Below, piece by piece: positions 27,093 through 35,420 of a DNA stretch of 64,000 nucleotides (position 1 is the stretch's first letter; the number at the start of each line of letters is the position of its first letter). The stretch is from JAFGKK01 sp964521085 (lineage in GTDB: Bacteria; Chloroflexota; Anaerolineae; Anaerolineales; RBG-16-64-43): contig CAZFPL010000003.1 in assembly GCA_964521085.1 (NCBI GenBank), forward strand, positions 69,418 to 133,417. The letters are read 5' to 3'. The notes below the pieces were generated by a model, which was given only the letters and a program-made list of their open reading frames with translations, made no database searches and had not been told where the DNA came from. Position numbers and translations under genes: made by a program.

Positions 27093-27310
27093 TTTGGTAA
27101 CTGGCGGTACTAGAAAAATGGGGATAATCGACAGAACAGAACATGATCGGAGTATGAAAGTCTTTTTTTCCTTATCGTCAGCGGTATAATTGTCACTCAC
27201 AACCTATGCGGATATATACTAAATAGTTGTTGTTGCTTATCAGCCTATGGTTTTGTGCCCGGATTTTCGTTATTTGATATGTTGACCCTCTTGCAATGAA
27301 GGAGATCGGT

Positions 27311-27394
27311 ATGAGAGGGACGCAGAAGATAGTTTGGTACTTATTCCTTATGCTTTCAGGACGAGGTTTCGCCTTTCATCAGAATGCGGACTAA
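27311..27394 (+). pseudogene. 27-codon ORF with a strong RBS, possible gene remnant
   Basis: An AAGGAGAT site lies 5-8 bases before an ATG that opens a 27-residue frame (MRGTQKIVWYLFLMLSGRGF and seven more). It looks like the start of a membrane or secreted protein (basic N-terminus, then a hydrophobic run) that stops early. It may be a decayed gene start or a small peptide gene. Confidence 0.3.
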
Positions 27395-27571
27395 CACCCT
27401 ATGCAGAGTACAGCTAGTATCCTGCGGAAATTTTAAGCAATTTCAAAGCACCAACAGAATCCTGCTCCCGAGCCGAATCCAGGCTTAACCAGTCGCCGCC
27501 AACGCTTACCGTTGGGCGGCGAAGGTACCATAGAGCATTCATCCAGAAATTAGACTCGACTGGAGGTTGAC

Positions 27572-29176
27572 ATGGTTAGAAATCTATCATTTGCGGTCAT
27601 AGCATTTCTACTCATACTCCCGGCCTGTGGACCTACTAGCCCAACCCCTATCAACCCATCGCCCATTTCGACCACGAGTCCAACATCTACAGAAATCATT
27701 CGTCCAACGTCTTCTCTCCCTCCCGTGACAGGTCCCGATCCATCCTCGCGTGTGGCTGTCTTCTACTACCCATGGTTCAGGAATCCAAGTATCGATGGCG
27801 AGTGGTTCGGATGGGATTTTCCAGGCAGGAATTATCCGCCGCTTGATATCGCCAGCGATTACTACCCGCTCCTGGGGGCGTATAGCACTTCCGACGAGCA
27901 CATCGTAAGTCAGCATTTCGCCTGGCTGCGCGAGGCTGGCGTGGGTGTGATTATTGTTTCTTGGTGGGGGCAAGGGTCGCGTGAGGATCAGACTGTCCCT
28001 GTGCTCTTGGAGGTGGGGAAGCGCTATGGTATCCAAGTCGCCTTCCAGGTCGAGAACTACCAAAATAACACAGGTACTCGTACGGCCGACCAACTTGTCA
28101 AGGACGTACAGTACATCTATGACCGCTATGGCGACGAGTCGGCGTTTTATCACACGACAGCCCCTAGCCGCTGGAGCCCAAACGACAAGGACAAGGGGCT
28201 GTTCTTCCTGTACGCCCCCAACCTTCCTGGCCAAGCCAGCCTTGGCACGCAAACGGTGGATGCGTCTTATTGGCAGTCTGCTATCGAAACCATCCATGCC
28301 ATGCCCCAAGGAGGGCTGGTGATCGCCTGCACCACGGATAGCAGTTGGGTGGATGGGGGACATTTCGATGGCTTATACAACTACATCACCTTGCATGCTG
28401 ACCAGCTCCCTGGGTTCTCCTGGGCACAAGGATTACCGATGGGTGCCTGGTATGTGCCCAGTGTGATGCCAGGGAACTCTGCCCGGCGGATCGGTTACCC
28501 GGAAGACACATATGTTTCCCGGCAAGGTGGTGCAACCTATATCGAACAATGGGAGGCAGCCCTCGAGAACGGTGTCGAACCGGAACTGGTGACAATCACA
28601 TCCTTTAACGAATGGGGGGAAGGCACCCAGATCGAGCCCGCGGCTACAGGTGTTACCAATGGCGTGAGCTATACCTATTCGGATTACAGCCCGCTTCCTT
28701 CGAAGGGATACCTCCATCTCACACGCCCATTAATCGATTATTTCTTGGCAAAGGTCTGGGGTCCAACCCACCGCCTCCGTATTCACATGACTACTACGTC
28801 TGGTTGGACCACCCTGGGTCTGGTGTGTGGGGGTGCACTCATACGCCCAACCTTTGTCACTGTGAGTGAAGAGGCGACCTATATTGGGACTGTGAACGGT
28901 CGCCTTCTATTGACGCAACCGCTGGAGCGGGTACAAGCAGGCGGAAGCGTAGAGACAACAGTGGATATATTACTGACGAACGTGAGAAACACGGGTGCGC
29001 TTGTCTTTGAGATTGAGCGGGGGAACAGGGGCTGGACTCGGGTTGAGCTGTTTAACTACGAAGGCGCAGAGCCGATCTTGGTCAAGACCTTCGTATGGGG
29101 AGGAATAGGCCCAGACGATAGGAACACTTTCGACATTCTGATCCGTCTTGAGGAATTGCTGCAATCGACGCCTTAA
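27572..29176 (+). CDS. GH99-like (endo-alpha-mannanase/mannosidase type) lipoprotein
   Basis: 534 residues. Signal peptide with lipobox 'ILPAC' (Cys19), then a Thr/Ser/Pro linker to about residue 58. The catalytic (beta/alpha)8 domain resembles the GH71/GH99 group: VAVFYYPWF near 60, 'HIVSQHFAWLREAGVGVIIV', SWWG, 'VAFQVENYQ' and ITSFNEWGEGTQIEPA near 345-360. The C-terminal ~130 residues form a beta-rich accessory domain. GH99 enzymes cut internal alpha-mannosidic bonds; the exact substrate is not shown. Codon use is looser (more A/T- and CT-ending codons) than in neighbours. With the flanking inverted repeats this points to acquisition by transfer. A GGAGG site sits 5 bases before the ATG. 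Confidence 0.82.
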   Translation: MVRNLSFAVIAFLLILPACGPTSPTPINPSPISTTSPTSTEIIRPTSSLPPVTGPDPSSRVAVFYYPWFRNPSIDGEWFGWDFPGRNYPPLDIASDYYPLLGAYSTSDEHIVSQHFAWLREAGVGVIIVSWWGQGSREDQTVPVLLEVGKRYGIQVAFQVENYQNNTGTRTADQLVKDVQYIYDRYGDESAFYHTTAPSRWSPNDKDKGLFFLYAPNLPGQASLGTQTVDASYWQSAIETIHAMPQGGLVIACTTDSSWVDGGHFDGLYNYITLHADQLPGFSWAQGLPMGAWYVPSVMPGNSARRIGYPEDTYVSRQGGATYIEQWEAALENGVEPELVTITSFNEWGEGTQIEPAATGVTNGVSYTYSDYSPLPSKGYLHLTRPLIDYFLAKVWGPTHRLRIHMTTTSGWTTLGLVCGGALIRPTFVTVSEEATYIGTVNGRLLLTQPLERVQAGGSVETTVDILLTNVRNTGALVFEIERGNRGWTRVELFNYEGAEPILVKTFVWGGIGPDDRNTFDILIRLEELLQSTP

Positions 29177-29476
29177 TAATCCCGGCACAGGGACATCAAG
29201 CACTCCTCAGGCGATAACTTTATTGTCATACTTGTTTAGGCCAGACAAATTAGAAGGTATTCTAGGATTCAACTTTATTTCTTAGTCCTAGAGAGAATTA
29301 GCAATATAGTGCCCTGTTTTTAATAAACGCAGGATACGACTTTATTGTCATTCCACATGGATTCGCTGGAAAGACAGATCGACCGGAAAAATCAACCGGT
29401 GTAATGTTTTGAGATAAAATTACAGGCCCGGAGTATTCGGAAGCGGAACTGCGGCAGTCGGAAACGGAGACGAAAC
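29177..29476. other. AT-rich intergenic region with the second island end
   Basis: No ORF of note. ACTTTATTGTCAT occurs at 29217-29229 and again, as GACTTTATTGTCATTCC, at 29339-29354; both point the same way and match the inverted repeat at 27075-27092. The closing bases (29400-29470) form the smpB leader. Confidence 0.6.
29341..29358 (-). repeat. right inverted repeat of the GH99 island
   Basis: TTTATTGTCATTCCACAT is the exact reverse complement of 27075-27092, 2.25 kb away. A partial extra copy lies at 29217-29229. Confidence 0.7.
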
Positions 29477-29935
29477 GTGGAAGAGCACATCAAGGTGGTT
29501 GCCACCAACCGAAGAGCAACGCACGATTATGCCATCCTCGAGCGATTCGAAGCCGGGATCGCTCTTTTCGGAAGCGAAATCAAGTCCATCCGTGCCGGCC
29601 AGATCAACATCAAAGAGGGTTATATTTCGATCGAGGGCAGGCAAGCATGGCTTCTCAGCGTGCATATTTCACCCTACGATCCGGCCAGTATGTCGAATCA
29701 CGATCCCCTCCGGAAAAAGCGGCTCCTCCTGCACCGCAAGGAGATCCTCCGATTGCAGGAAGCGCAGCAGCAAAAAGGATTGGCGATAATTCCGTTGCGG
29801 ATCTATTTGAAAAAAGGGCTGGCGAAAGTTGAGATCGGCCTGGGACGGGGTTTGAAGAAATATGATAAACGGCAGGCGATCGCCAAACGGGATGCGGAGC
29901 GGGATATGCGCCGCGCATTAAGCAGCCGGAATTAA
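29477..29935 (+). CDS. smpB: SsrA-binding protein SmpB
   Basis: It binds tmRNA and delivers it to stalled ribosomes for trans-translation. 152 residues, starting at a GTG (VEEHIKVVATNRRATHDY). Motifs: 'ILERFEAGIALFGSEIKSIR', the RNA-binding 'INIKEGYISIEGRQAWL', and the basic C-terminal tail KKYDKRQAIAKRDAERDM that enters the mRNA channel. Its partner RNA ssrA starts 21 bases downstream. Confidence 0.97.
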   Translation: MEEHIKVVATNRRATHDYAILERFEAGIALFGSEIKSIRAGQINIKEGYISIEGRQAWLLSVHISPYDPASMSNHDPLRKKRLLLHRKEILRLQEAQQQKGLAIIPLRIYLKKGLAKVEIGLGRGLKKYDKRQAIAKRDAERDMRRALSSRN

Positions 29936-29941
29936 TAATGC

Positions 29942-29947
29942 TATAAT
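29942..29947 (+). promoter_or_regulatory. -10 box of the tmRNA promoter
   Basis: TATAAT ends 9 bases before the tmRNA 5' end. A weak -35 (TTAAGC at 29918-29923) lies 18 bases upstream inside the end of smpB, so ssrA can be transcribed on its own. Confidence 0.65.
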
Positions 29948-29956
29948 GGTTTTTAC

Positions 29957-30345
29957 GGGGATGACAGGCTTCGACGGAAGAGGCTGGCCCCGGATGGCAG
30001 GCCGAGAGGCGCCGAGCTCGAAAAATCAGCGCACAAACTCAAGTGCCAACCGCACTTACTCTGCTCTTCCTGTTGCGGCTTAACCCGCACCATAGAGCCT
30101 GACCCCTAAGGGGTCACGTCCGCCTCTCCCTAACTCCGGCTGGGAGAGATGCGGGCGTGAGAAAGCCGGAGTGCCGCATGCGAAGCCGTGGCGCATGCGA
30201 AAGAGGGCTTTCGGGCCTGAGCGGCTGGTCGATCGGTTTTCCTCGCCGGGCAGGCAGCCGATTGACGAGAAAAAATGTCCGGCTAAGCCTGTAGAGGTCC
30301 GGAACCGAGTCTTCTCGGACGCGGGTTCGATTCCCGCCATCTCCA
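29957..30345 (+). ncRNA. ssrA: transfer-messenger RNA (tmRNA)
   Basis: The 5' end GGGGATGACAGGCTTCGACG and the 3' end with the T arm GGGTTCGATTCCCGCC and acceptor CATCTCC A form the alanyl-tRNA-like domain; CCA is not encoded. The tag reading frame ends at TAA 30081-30083 with SALPVAA, and read back gives RTNSSANRTYSALPVAA from CGC at 30030. The resume codon is therefore not an obvious GCA-Ala; it may be CGC or ACA. The region 30090-30300 holds the pseudoknots (for example CTGACCCC TAA GGGGTCA at about 30099-30117). The length of about 389 nt is typical. Confidence 0.95.
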
Positions 30346-30405
30346 CTGAAAAACCGTTACCGGCAGGACGCCGCTTAAGTTGAGATTCCCCACAGGAGGA
30401 CCCCC

Positions 30406-31071
30406 ATGGCCTTTCGATATTGGTTCGGGTCGATGCTTGTGTTGGTCGGCGCCGGATTGCTGGTTGACCAGCTTTACCCCGCACTGGAACTTGGGCAATG
30501 GATCGCCCGCCTATGGCCGCTTGCCCTCATCCTGCTCGGCGTCCTGGTGCTTATAACCCGAACATCGACCTGGATCGGCGGGATTCTCGTCATCATCGTC
30601 GGAATCCTCTTTCAGATCGCCGCGCTGGGTATCCTGAGGGAAAATGCGTGGGGATTGTTGGGACCCGGTCTGCTTATCCTATTGGGCGTTCTGGTGATTT
30701 TCCGTTTCGGACGACCCGGTATTTCGAGGGAAAAATCCCAGGGTACGATTAATCCTTTCGTCATTTTCTATGGGCTTGAGGTCCGTCCGCCAATTGCGAA
30801 TTTCCGCGGTGGTTCCGCAACGGCTATCTTCGGCGGTGCAAATATCGATTTGCGGGAGTCCGTGTTGGCAAAGGAAGGGGCGTTTCTTGAGCTGACAGCG
30901 GCGTTTGGCGGCATTAACGTCATCGTCCCGAAAGAATGGCGGGTGGATATCGATGGGTTGCCGTTTTTCGGCGGCTGGTCGAATAAAACTTACCCTTCAT
31001 TGACTTCAGAAAGCCCTGTTCTGACCGTGCGATGCCTGGCAATGTTCGGGGGAATTGATATTAAAAATTAA
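30406..31071 (+). CDS. membrane protein with LiaI/LiaF-like domains
   Basis: 221 residues. Four TM helices in the first ~105 residues are arranged as two hairpins (WFGSMLVLVGAGLLVDQL, 'LWPLALILLGVLVLI', 'GGILVIIVGILFQIA', 'LLGPGLLILLGVLVIF'), like LiaI/DUF5668. A cytoplasmic beta-helix-like domain follows from about 135, with repeated 'FGGANIDLRE', 'FGGINVIVP' and 'FGGIDIKN', the LiaF C-terminal pattern. In Firmicutes LiaF regulates an envelope-stress two-component system; none is adjacent here. AGGAGG lies before the ATG. A terminator follows. Confidence 0.85.
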   Translation: MAFRYWFGSMLVLVGAGLLVDQLYPALELGQWIARLWPLALILLGVLVLITRTSTWIGGILVIIVGILFQIAALGILRENAWGLLGPGLLILLGVLVIFRFGRPGISREKSQGTINPFVIFYGLEVRPPIANFRGGSATAIFGGANIDLRESVLAKEGAFLELTAAFGGINVIVPKEWRVDIDGLPFFGGWSNKTYPSLTSESPVLTVRCLAMFGGIDIKN

Positions 31072-31095
31072 TCCCTTTCGACATGTTCATTCGAT

Positions 31096-31133
31096 AAAAA
31101 GCGGCGCGGGAATTTCTCGCGCCGCTTTTTTTA
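31096..31133. terminator. bidirectional intrinsic terminator
   Basis: AAAAAGCGGCGCG (31096-31108) pairs with CGCGCCGCTTTTT (31118-31130), with a T run on each strand. It can end both the LiaF-like gene (+) and rlmI (-), which converge here. Confidence 0.88.
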
Positions 31134-31179
31134 TCGGGTATGCCTTTTTTCACGGCGAACCAACCTCCCACGCTGGGCG

Positions 31180-32379
31180 CTAGAGGACGCGGCAAACAAA
31201 ACCTTTTAGATATCTGCCTTCGGGGAAGGTCAAGCGGACCGGATGATCCAAAGGCTGGCCGAGCCGTTTGATGATTTGTGCATCTCGGCCGGCATCCACC
31301 GCGGCAGAGAAGACAATTTTCTGGAATAATTCCTCGCTGACAAGTCCCGAACAGGAGAATGTAATCAGGAAGCCTCCCGGCCGGATAATTCGCATAGCTA
31401 ACCAATTTATGTCCTTGTAAGCTCGTGAGGCTTTGAGAATATCCTTCTGCATCGTCGCAAATTTTGGAGGGTCGAGGATAACGAAGTCAAATTGCCGTTT
31501 TTCATCCCGGAAAGCCCGCAACACTTCGAAAGCATTCCCGGCCAAAAAAGAATCCTCCCCGTCGGGCATTCCATTGAGCGATAACTGCTCTTTCGCGGAT
31601 GCCAATACCGATTGCGACGAATCGACATTCAGCACATGTCCGGCGCCCGCGGAATATGCCGCAATGGCAAAGGCACCGGTGAAGGAGAACACGTTCAAGA
31701 CGGTTCCGCTGCGCGTGTAGGAGGATACCAACTCATGGAGAATCCGGCGGTTGTCCCTTTGATCCAGATAGAAACCGGTTTTGTGGCCTTTGCGCACATC
31801 CACCAAGAAATGCCACCCGCCCTCATGAATCGTTATTTTTTCCGGCGGCTCGGTTCCCGATAAAGGACCGGTTGCCGGAGGAAGGTGCTCCTTCTCCCGT
31901 ACGTCCGCGTCGGATCTTTCATAAATTCCTTGGACGCCTTCCAGCCGGCTCAGCAGCACTACCAGGACGCTTTTCCAATACTCTGCAGCCGCGGAGAGGA
32001 ATTGGACGACGAGGAAGTCGCCGTATCGATCCACGATGAGGCCGGGCATCCCGTCATTTTCCGCATGGACCAGCCGGTATCCGTCGGTGTATTCACGCAG
32101 CGGTCTTCGAAGCGATTCCGCCTGCAGGAAGGCCCGGCGGAAAAAATCGGCATCCACCGCCTGACCTGGATCCCAGGTCCAAATTCTGGCGACGATTTGA
32201 GAGTGGGGGCTGAATCCGGCGCGGGCCAACCAGGTTCCCTGCTGATCGTATACTTCCACTGTCTCCCCCAATTGAGGATCTCCCGTCACTTTATCCACCG
32301 CGCCGGAAAATATCCAAGGATGTTTCTGCCGGACGGATTTTTCGCGTCCGGGTTTCAAGAACAACCGTCCTTCCGTCAA
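31180..32379 (-). CDS. rlmI: class I SAM-dependent rRNA cytosine methyltransferase (RlmI-like)
   Basis: 399 residues. The N-terminal PUA domain (LFLKPGREKSVRQKHPWIFSG) precedes an EEHEE-type linker domain and a Rossmann methyltransferase domain with 'VLNVFSFTGAFAIAAYSAGA' as the SAM loop, 'VILDPPKF' as the catalytic D-P-P-K motif, and 'FSCSGLVS' with the conserved Cys. This order matches the RlmI family (23S rRNA m5C1962). It overlaps the ligA stop by four bases and is the second gene of that operon. The symbol follows the family; the exact target base is inferred. Confidence 0.88.
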   Translation of the reverse strand: MTEGRLFLKPGREKSVRQKHPWIFSGAVDKVTGDPQLGETVEVYDQQGTWLARAGFSPHSQIVARIWTWDPGQAVDADFFRRAFLQAESLRRPLREYTDGYRLVHAENDGMPGLIVDRYGDFLVVQFLSAAAEYWKSVLVVLLSRLEGVQGIYERSDADVREKEHLPPATGPLSGTEPPEKITIHEGGWHFLVDVRKGHKTGFYLDQRDNRRILHELVSSYTRSGTVLNVFSFTGAFAIAAYSAGAGHVLNVDSSQSVLASAKEQLSLNGMPDGEDSFLAGNAFEVLRAFRDEKRQFDFVILDPPKFATMQKDILKASRAYKDINWLAMRIIRPGGFLITFSCSGLVSEELFQKIVFSAAVDAGRDAQIIKRLGQPLDHPVRLTFPEGRYLKGFVCRVL

Positions 32380-34451
32380 ATCAATTTCTCCTTGGAAGAG
32401 ATCAATTTCTCAAGCGCACCTTCATCCAAAATAGGTACATTCAGGGTTTTCGCCTTCTGAAGTTTAGAACCCGGATCCTCTCCCAGGACCAGGTAGCTTG
32501 TTTTTTTCGTCACGCTGTCGGTCACCTTTCCGCCGTGCGCTTCAATCAATTGCTTGGCTTCCTCACGGGAATAATTCCGCAGAACCCCGGTTATGACGAA
32601 CGTCTTTCCATCCAACGAAGCGGCTCCGGGAGCGGAGGCCTCCGGGGTGTATTCCGGCCAAATCCCCTTTTTTCGAAGATGTTCCAGCAATTGCTGGTTC
32701 GGTTTGCGTGAAAACCAATCCAGGATCGCTTCGGCGATGTTCGGACCGACGCCTTCGATCTTCTGCAGGCGCTCCCCGGAAGCGTTTTTCAACGCGGTTA
32801 AATTTCCGAATTCCCTTGCCAAGTCACCGGCCATCACCTCCCCCACGCCCGGAATCCCGAGCCCGATCAGCAGGCGCGTCAGAGACCTTGATCTGGATAC
32901 CGATATCGAATTTAAAAGATTCGTTGCTTTCTTTTCCGCAAAACCTTCCAGGAGCAATAGGTCTTTCAGGGTGATGTCGTACAAACCCGCTATGTCTCTC
33001 ACCAACCCGGTTTGCACAAGCTGTTCGACTATCTTTATGCCCAGCCCTTCGATGTCCATGGCGGTTCGTGAAGCAAAATGCTCCACATGCCGCACCAACT
33101 GGTCGGGACATGCGGAATTAATGCAAAAATATGCCACTTCCCCTTCCGCTTTCCGGACGCTTTCCTGGCAGGACGGACATCGTTTGGGGGGAGAATACTT
33201 GCTCTCCTTTCCCGTACGGATGTCGGGGATGGGCCCGATCACGTAGGGGATGACGTCCCCCGCCCGTTTGAGCATCACCCGGTCGCCGATCCGGATATCG
33301 CGTTCCTGGATGAAGTCGAAATTATGCAGCGTGGCCCGGCTGACGGTGACGCCGCCGATGGAGACCGGTTCGAGAATGGCATAGGGGGTAAGCACCCCGG
33401 TCCGGCCGACATTCACTCCGATATCCTGCAACACCGTGCTGACCTCGCGGGCGGCGAACTTGTAAGCGATGGCCCCCCGCGGATCCTTGCCGACCGAACC
33501 GAGTCGCTCGGCCAGAGACAGGTCGTCGATTTTCACGACCAATCCGTCGGTTTCGAATTTATAGGAATTTCTCCGCTTCTCGAAGGTGCTGCAAAGGCGG
33601 ATTACCTCCTCGATGGAAGCCGCCTGCTTTGCCATGGCGGGCACGGGGAAGCCCAATCCCTTTAATGTTGCCAGGGTTTCCCATTGCGTGGATGGCCGGT
33701 TTTCCCCTTCCCACACCAAAATCGAATAACAAAGCAGATCGATCGGGCGTTCCGCCGTCAGATGGGAATCCAGCTGGCGCAGTGCTCCGGACGCGGCGTT
33801 CCGGGGATTGACGTACACCTTTTCCTCCTCGCGGGCCAACCGCGCGTTCAAGGCTTCGAACTCCGCGATCGGTATGAACGCTTCCCCCCGGACGACAAGC
33901 CTTCGAGGGAGGGTGCCGGCATATTCCGGGTCCGCCGGGATGCGCAACGGCAGGGAACGGACGGTGCGCAGATTGGGCGTGATGTCTTCCCCTTCCGTGC
34001 CGTCGCCGCGCGTCGCGCCCATTCGAAATACGCCGTTTTCATAGTGGAGGATGACGGTCAATCCGTCGATTTTCGGTTCGATGACGAAGGATGCGGATTT
34101 CACCTGCGCTGACAACCGTACGATTCTGTCGTGCCAGGCGAGGAGATCTTCGGAAGAAAAAGTATTCCCGAGACTCAGCACCGGTTGGGGATGGGCAACG
34201 CGCAAGAACTTCTCCGAAACCATCCCGCCGACCCTCTGGGAAGGGGAATCGGGCGTTTTCAAATCCGGATATTCCCCTTCCAGAGATATCAATTTCCGAA
34301 GCAGTTCGTCGTATTCGGTGTCGCTGATGACGGGTGAATCCAGAACATAATATCGATAGCCGTGATATTGAATCTTTTTCTTTAATTCTTCCATCTTTTC
34401 GGAAACGGTTTTTGGGATCATTCCGGGGATTTTTTCAGCCTCCTTGCGCAC
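32376..34451 (-). CDS. ligA: NAD-dependent DNA ligase LigA
   Basis: It seals nicks using NAD+. 691 residues from a GTG at 34451, or 681 from the ATG at 34421 (MIPKTVSEKMEEL). Domains: Ia (YHGYRYYVLDSPVISDTEYDEL, which binds NMN), adenylation domain with the catalytic lysine in 'FVIEPKIDGLTVIL', OB fold (IGDRVMLKRAGDVIPYV), four-Cys zinc finger (CPSC ... CINSACPDQ), helix-hairpin-helix motifs (LIGLGIPGVGEVMAG, 'KIEGVGPNIAEAI') and a C-terminal BRCT (FVITGVLRNYSREEAKQLIE). It is the first gene of ligA-rlmI. Confidence 0.97.
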   Translation of the reverse strand: MRKEAEKIPGMIPKTVSEKMEELKKKIQYHGYRYYVLDSPVISDTEYDELLRKLISLEGEYPDLKTPDSPSQRVGGMVSEKFLRVAHPQPVLSLGNTFSSEDLLAWHDRIVRLSAQVKSASFVIEPKIDGLTVILHYENGVFRMGATRGDGTEGEDITPNLRTVRSLPLRIPADPEYAGTLPRRLVVRGEAFIPIAEFEALNARLAREEEKVYVNPRNAASGALRQLDSHLTAERPIDLLCYSILVWEGENRPSTQWETLATLKGLGFPVPAMAKQAASIEEVIRLCSTFEKRRNSYKFETDGLVVKIDDLSLAERLGSVGKDPRGAIAYKFAAREVSTVLQDIGVNVGRTGVLTPYAILEPVSIGGVTVSRATLHNFDFIQERDIRIGDRVMLKRAGDVIPYVIGPIPDIRTGKESKYSPPKRCPSCQESVRKAEGEVAYFCINSACPDQLVRHVEHFASRTAMDIEGLGIKIVEQLVQTGLVRDIAGLYDITLKDLLLLEGFAEKKATNLLNSISVSRSRSLTRLLIGLGIPGVGEVMAGDLAREFGNLTALKNASGERLQKIEGVGPNIAEAILDWFSRKPNQQLLEHLRKKGIWPEYTPEASAPGAASLDGKTFVITGVLRNYSREEAKQLIEAHGGKVTDSVTKKTSYLVLGEDPGSKLQKAKTLNVPILDEGALEKLISSKEKLI

Positions 34452-34478
34452 ATAAAGACAAGGATAATACGGTATAAT

Positions 34479-34625
34479 TCTACTCTAGTCCAAATATAAT
34501 AGAGAAGTCCTTGGGGGAGTACTCCCGAAGGGAGGATGATGTCATTCCACAGTCCTCCTCCGGAGGGAAAAAGGTAGCGGTAATCCCAACGGCAAGATTT
34601 TCCCCGTCATCGCACAGGAGATGCG
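34479..34625 (+). other. leader of the ABC transporter operon
   Basis: About 150 bases between divergent ligA and the ABC genes. TATAAT at 34495-34500 may be the -10. The expected transcript starts with a palindromic GGGGAGTACTCCC (about 34514-34526) and can form a GGGAGG/CCTCC stem further on. I cannot match it to a known riboswitch. Confidence 0.35.
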
Positions 34626-35420
34626 TTGAAGCTATCCGTACAGTCCCTGACGAAGATTTTCCATCACAGTCACCGCGAATCCACTCCGGCGCTGGAGGAT
34701 TTATCGTTCGATGTGAAAGCCGGGGAATTCATCTGCCTGCTTGGTCCCTCCGGTTGCGGTAAAACGACGCTTCTGCATCTCATCGCGGGATTGGAAAAAG
34801 CGGATTCCGGCCGCGTATTGATGGATGGGAAAGTCATCGTGGGGCCCGGACGGGACAGGGTGGTCATCTTCCAGGAGCCGGCGCTCTTTCCATGGTTGAA
34901 CGTGATGGATAATGTTTCCTTCGGGCTGGATTGTGCGGGAATCCCGAAGAAGGATCAATCCAAGAAGATCGTGGAATATTTGCGTCTGGTGGGGTTGAGC
35001 AGTTTTCGCAAAGCCTATACCCACGAGCTCTCCGGGGGGATGAAGCAAAGAGTCGCTTTGGCCAGGGCGCTCGCCCTGGAGCCGGATATTCTGCTCATGG
35101 ATGAACCGTTTGCCGCGCTCGATGCGCAAACCCGGGATATGCTGCATACGGAATTACAGGAGATCTGGCAGAAAACGGGAACCACCATCCTGTTTGTAAC
35201 GCATAATGTGCGCGAAGCGTTTGTGCTCGGAGACCGCGTGCTTCTGTTATCGGCGCGTCCCGGGAGACTGAAAAAGGACTTCCGCTGCGAACTTCCCCGC
35301 CCGCGCCACATCGAAGATTATGCCTTGGTGGAAGCCGTTCGGGAAGTGCTTTCGGACTTGCGGGAAGAAGTCCTTGCCGCAACGGAGAAGGATCTGGATC
35401 ATGAAGAACTGGATCATTAG
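34626..35420 (+). CDS. ABC transporter ATPase (nitrate/sulfonate/taurine type)
   Basis: 264 residues. Walker A GPSGCGKTT, Q loop 'IFQEPALFPWLNVMDNV', signature LSGGMKQR, Walker B 'ILLMDEPFAALD' and the H loop 'FVTHNVREAF'. The VFQEPALFPW pattern and length place it with SsuB/TauB/NrtD ATPases. It starts at a TTG at 34626 with AGGAG 5 bases upstream. It overlaps the permease gene by 20 bases. No substrate-binding protein gene is in the cluster, so the substrate cannot be named from context. Confidence 0.93.
   Translation: MKLSVQSLTKIFHHSHRESTPALEDLSFDVKAGEFICLLGPSGCGKTTLLHLIAGLEKADSGRVLMDGKVIVGPGRDRVVIFQEPALFPWLNVMDNVSFGLDCAGIPKKDQSKKIVEYLRLVGLSSFRKAYTHELSGGMKQRVALARALALEPDILLMDEPFAALDAQTRDMLHTELQEIWQKTGTTILFVTHNVREAFVLGDRVLLLSARPGRLKKDFRCELPRPRHIEDYALVEAVREVLSDLREEVLAATEKDLDHEELDH

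Larger units (their letters stand above)
27008..27571. other. AT-rich intergenic stretch at the left of the GH99 island
   Basis: About 560 bases, clearly richer in A+T than the flanking genes. It holds the left copy of an 18-bp inverted repeat (27075-27092), a TATAAT at 27184-27189, a 27-codon reading frame with a strong ribosome-binding site (27311-27394), and an imperfect GC-rich hairpin at 27493-27522 with no T tract. No other gene is seen. Confidence 0.6.

Noticed and set aside
27493..27522. GC-rich hairpin with GTTGGGC, considered as an integron attC site
   Set aside because: One arm fits GTTRRRY but the partner arm does not fit RYYYAAC, and no integrase or cassette array is present.
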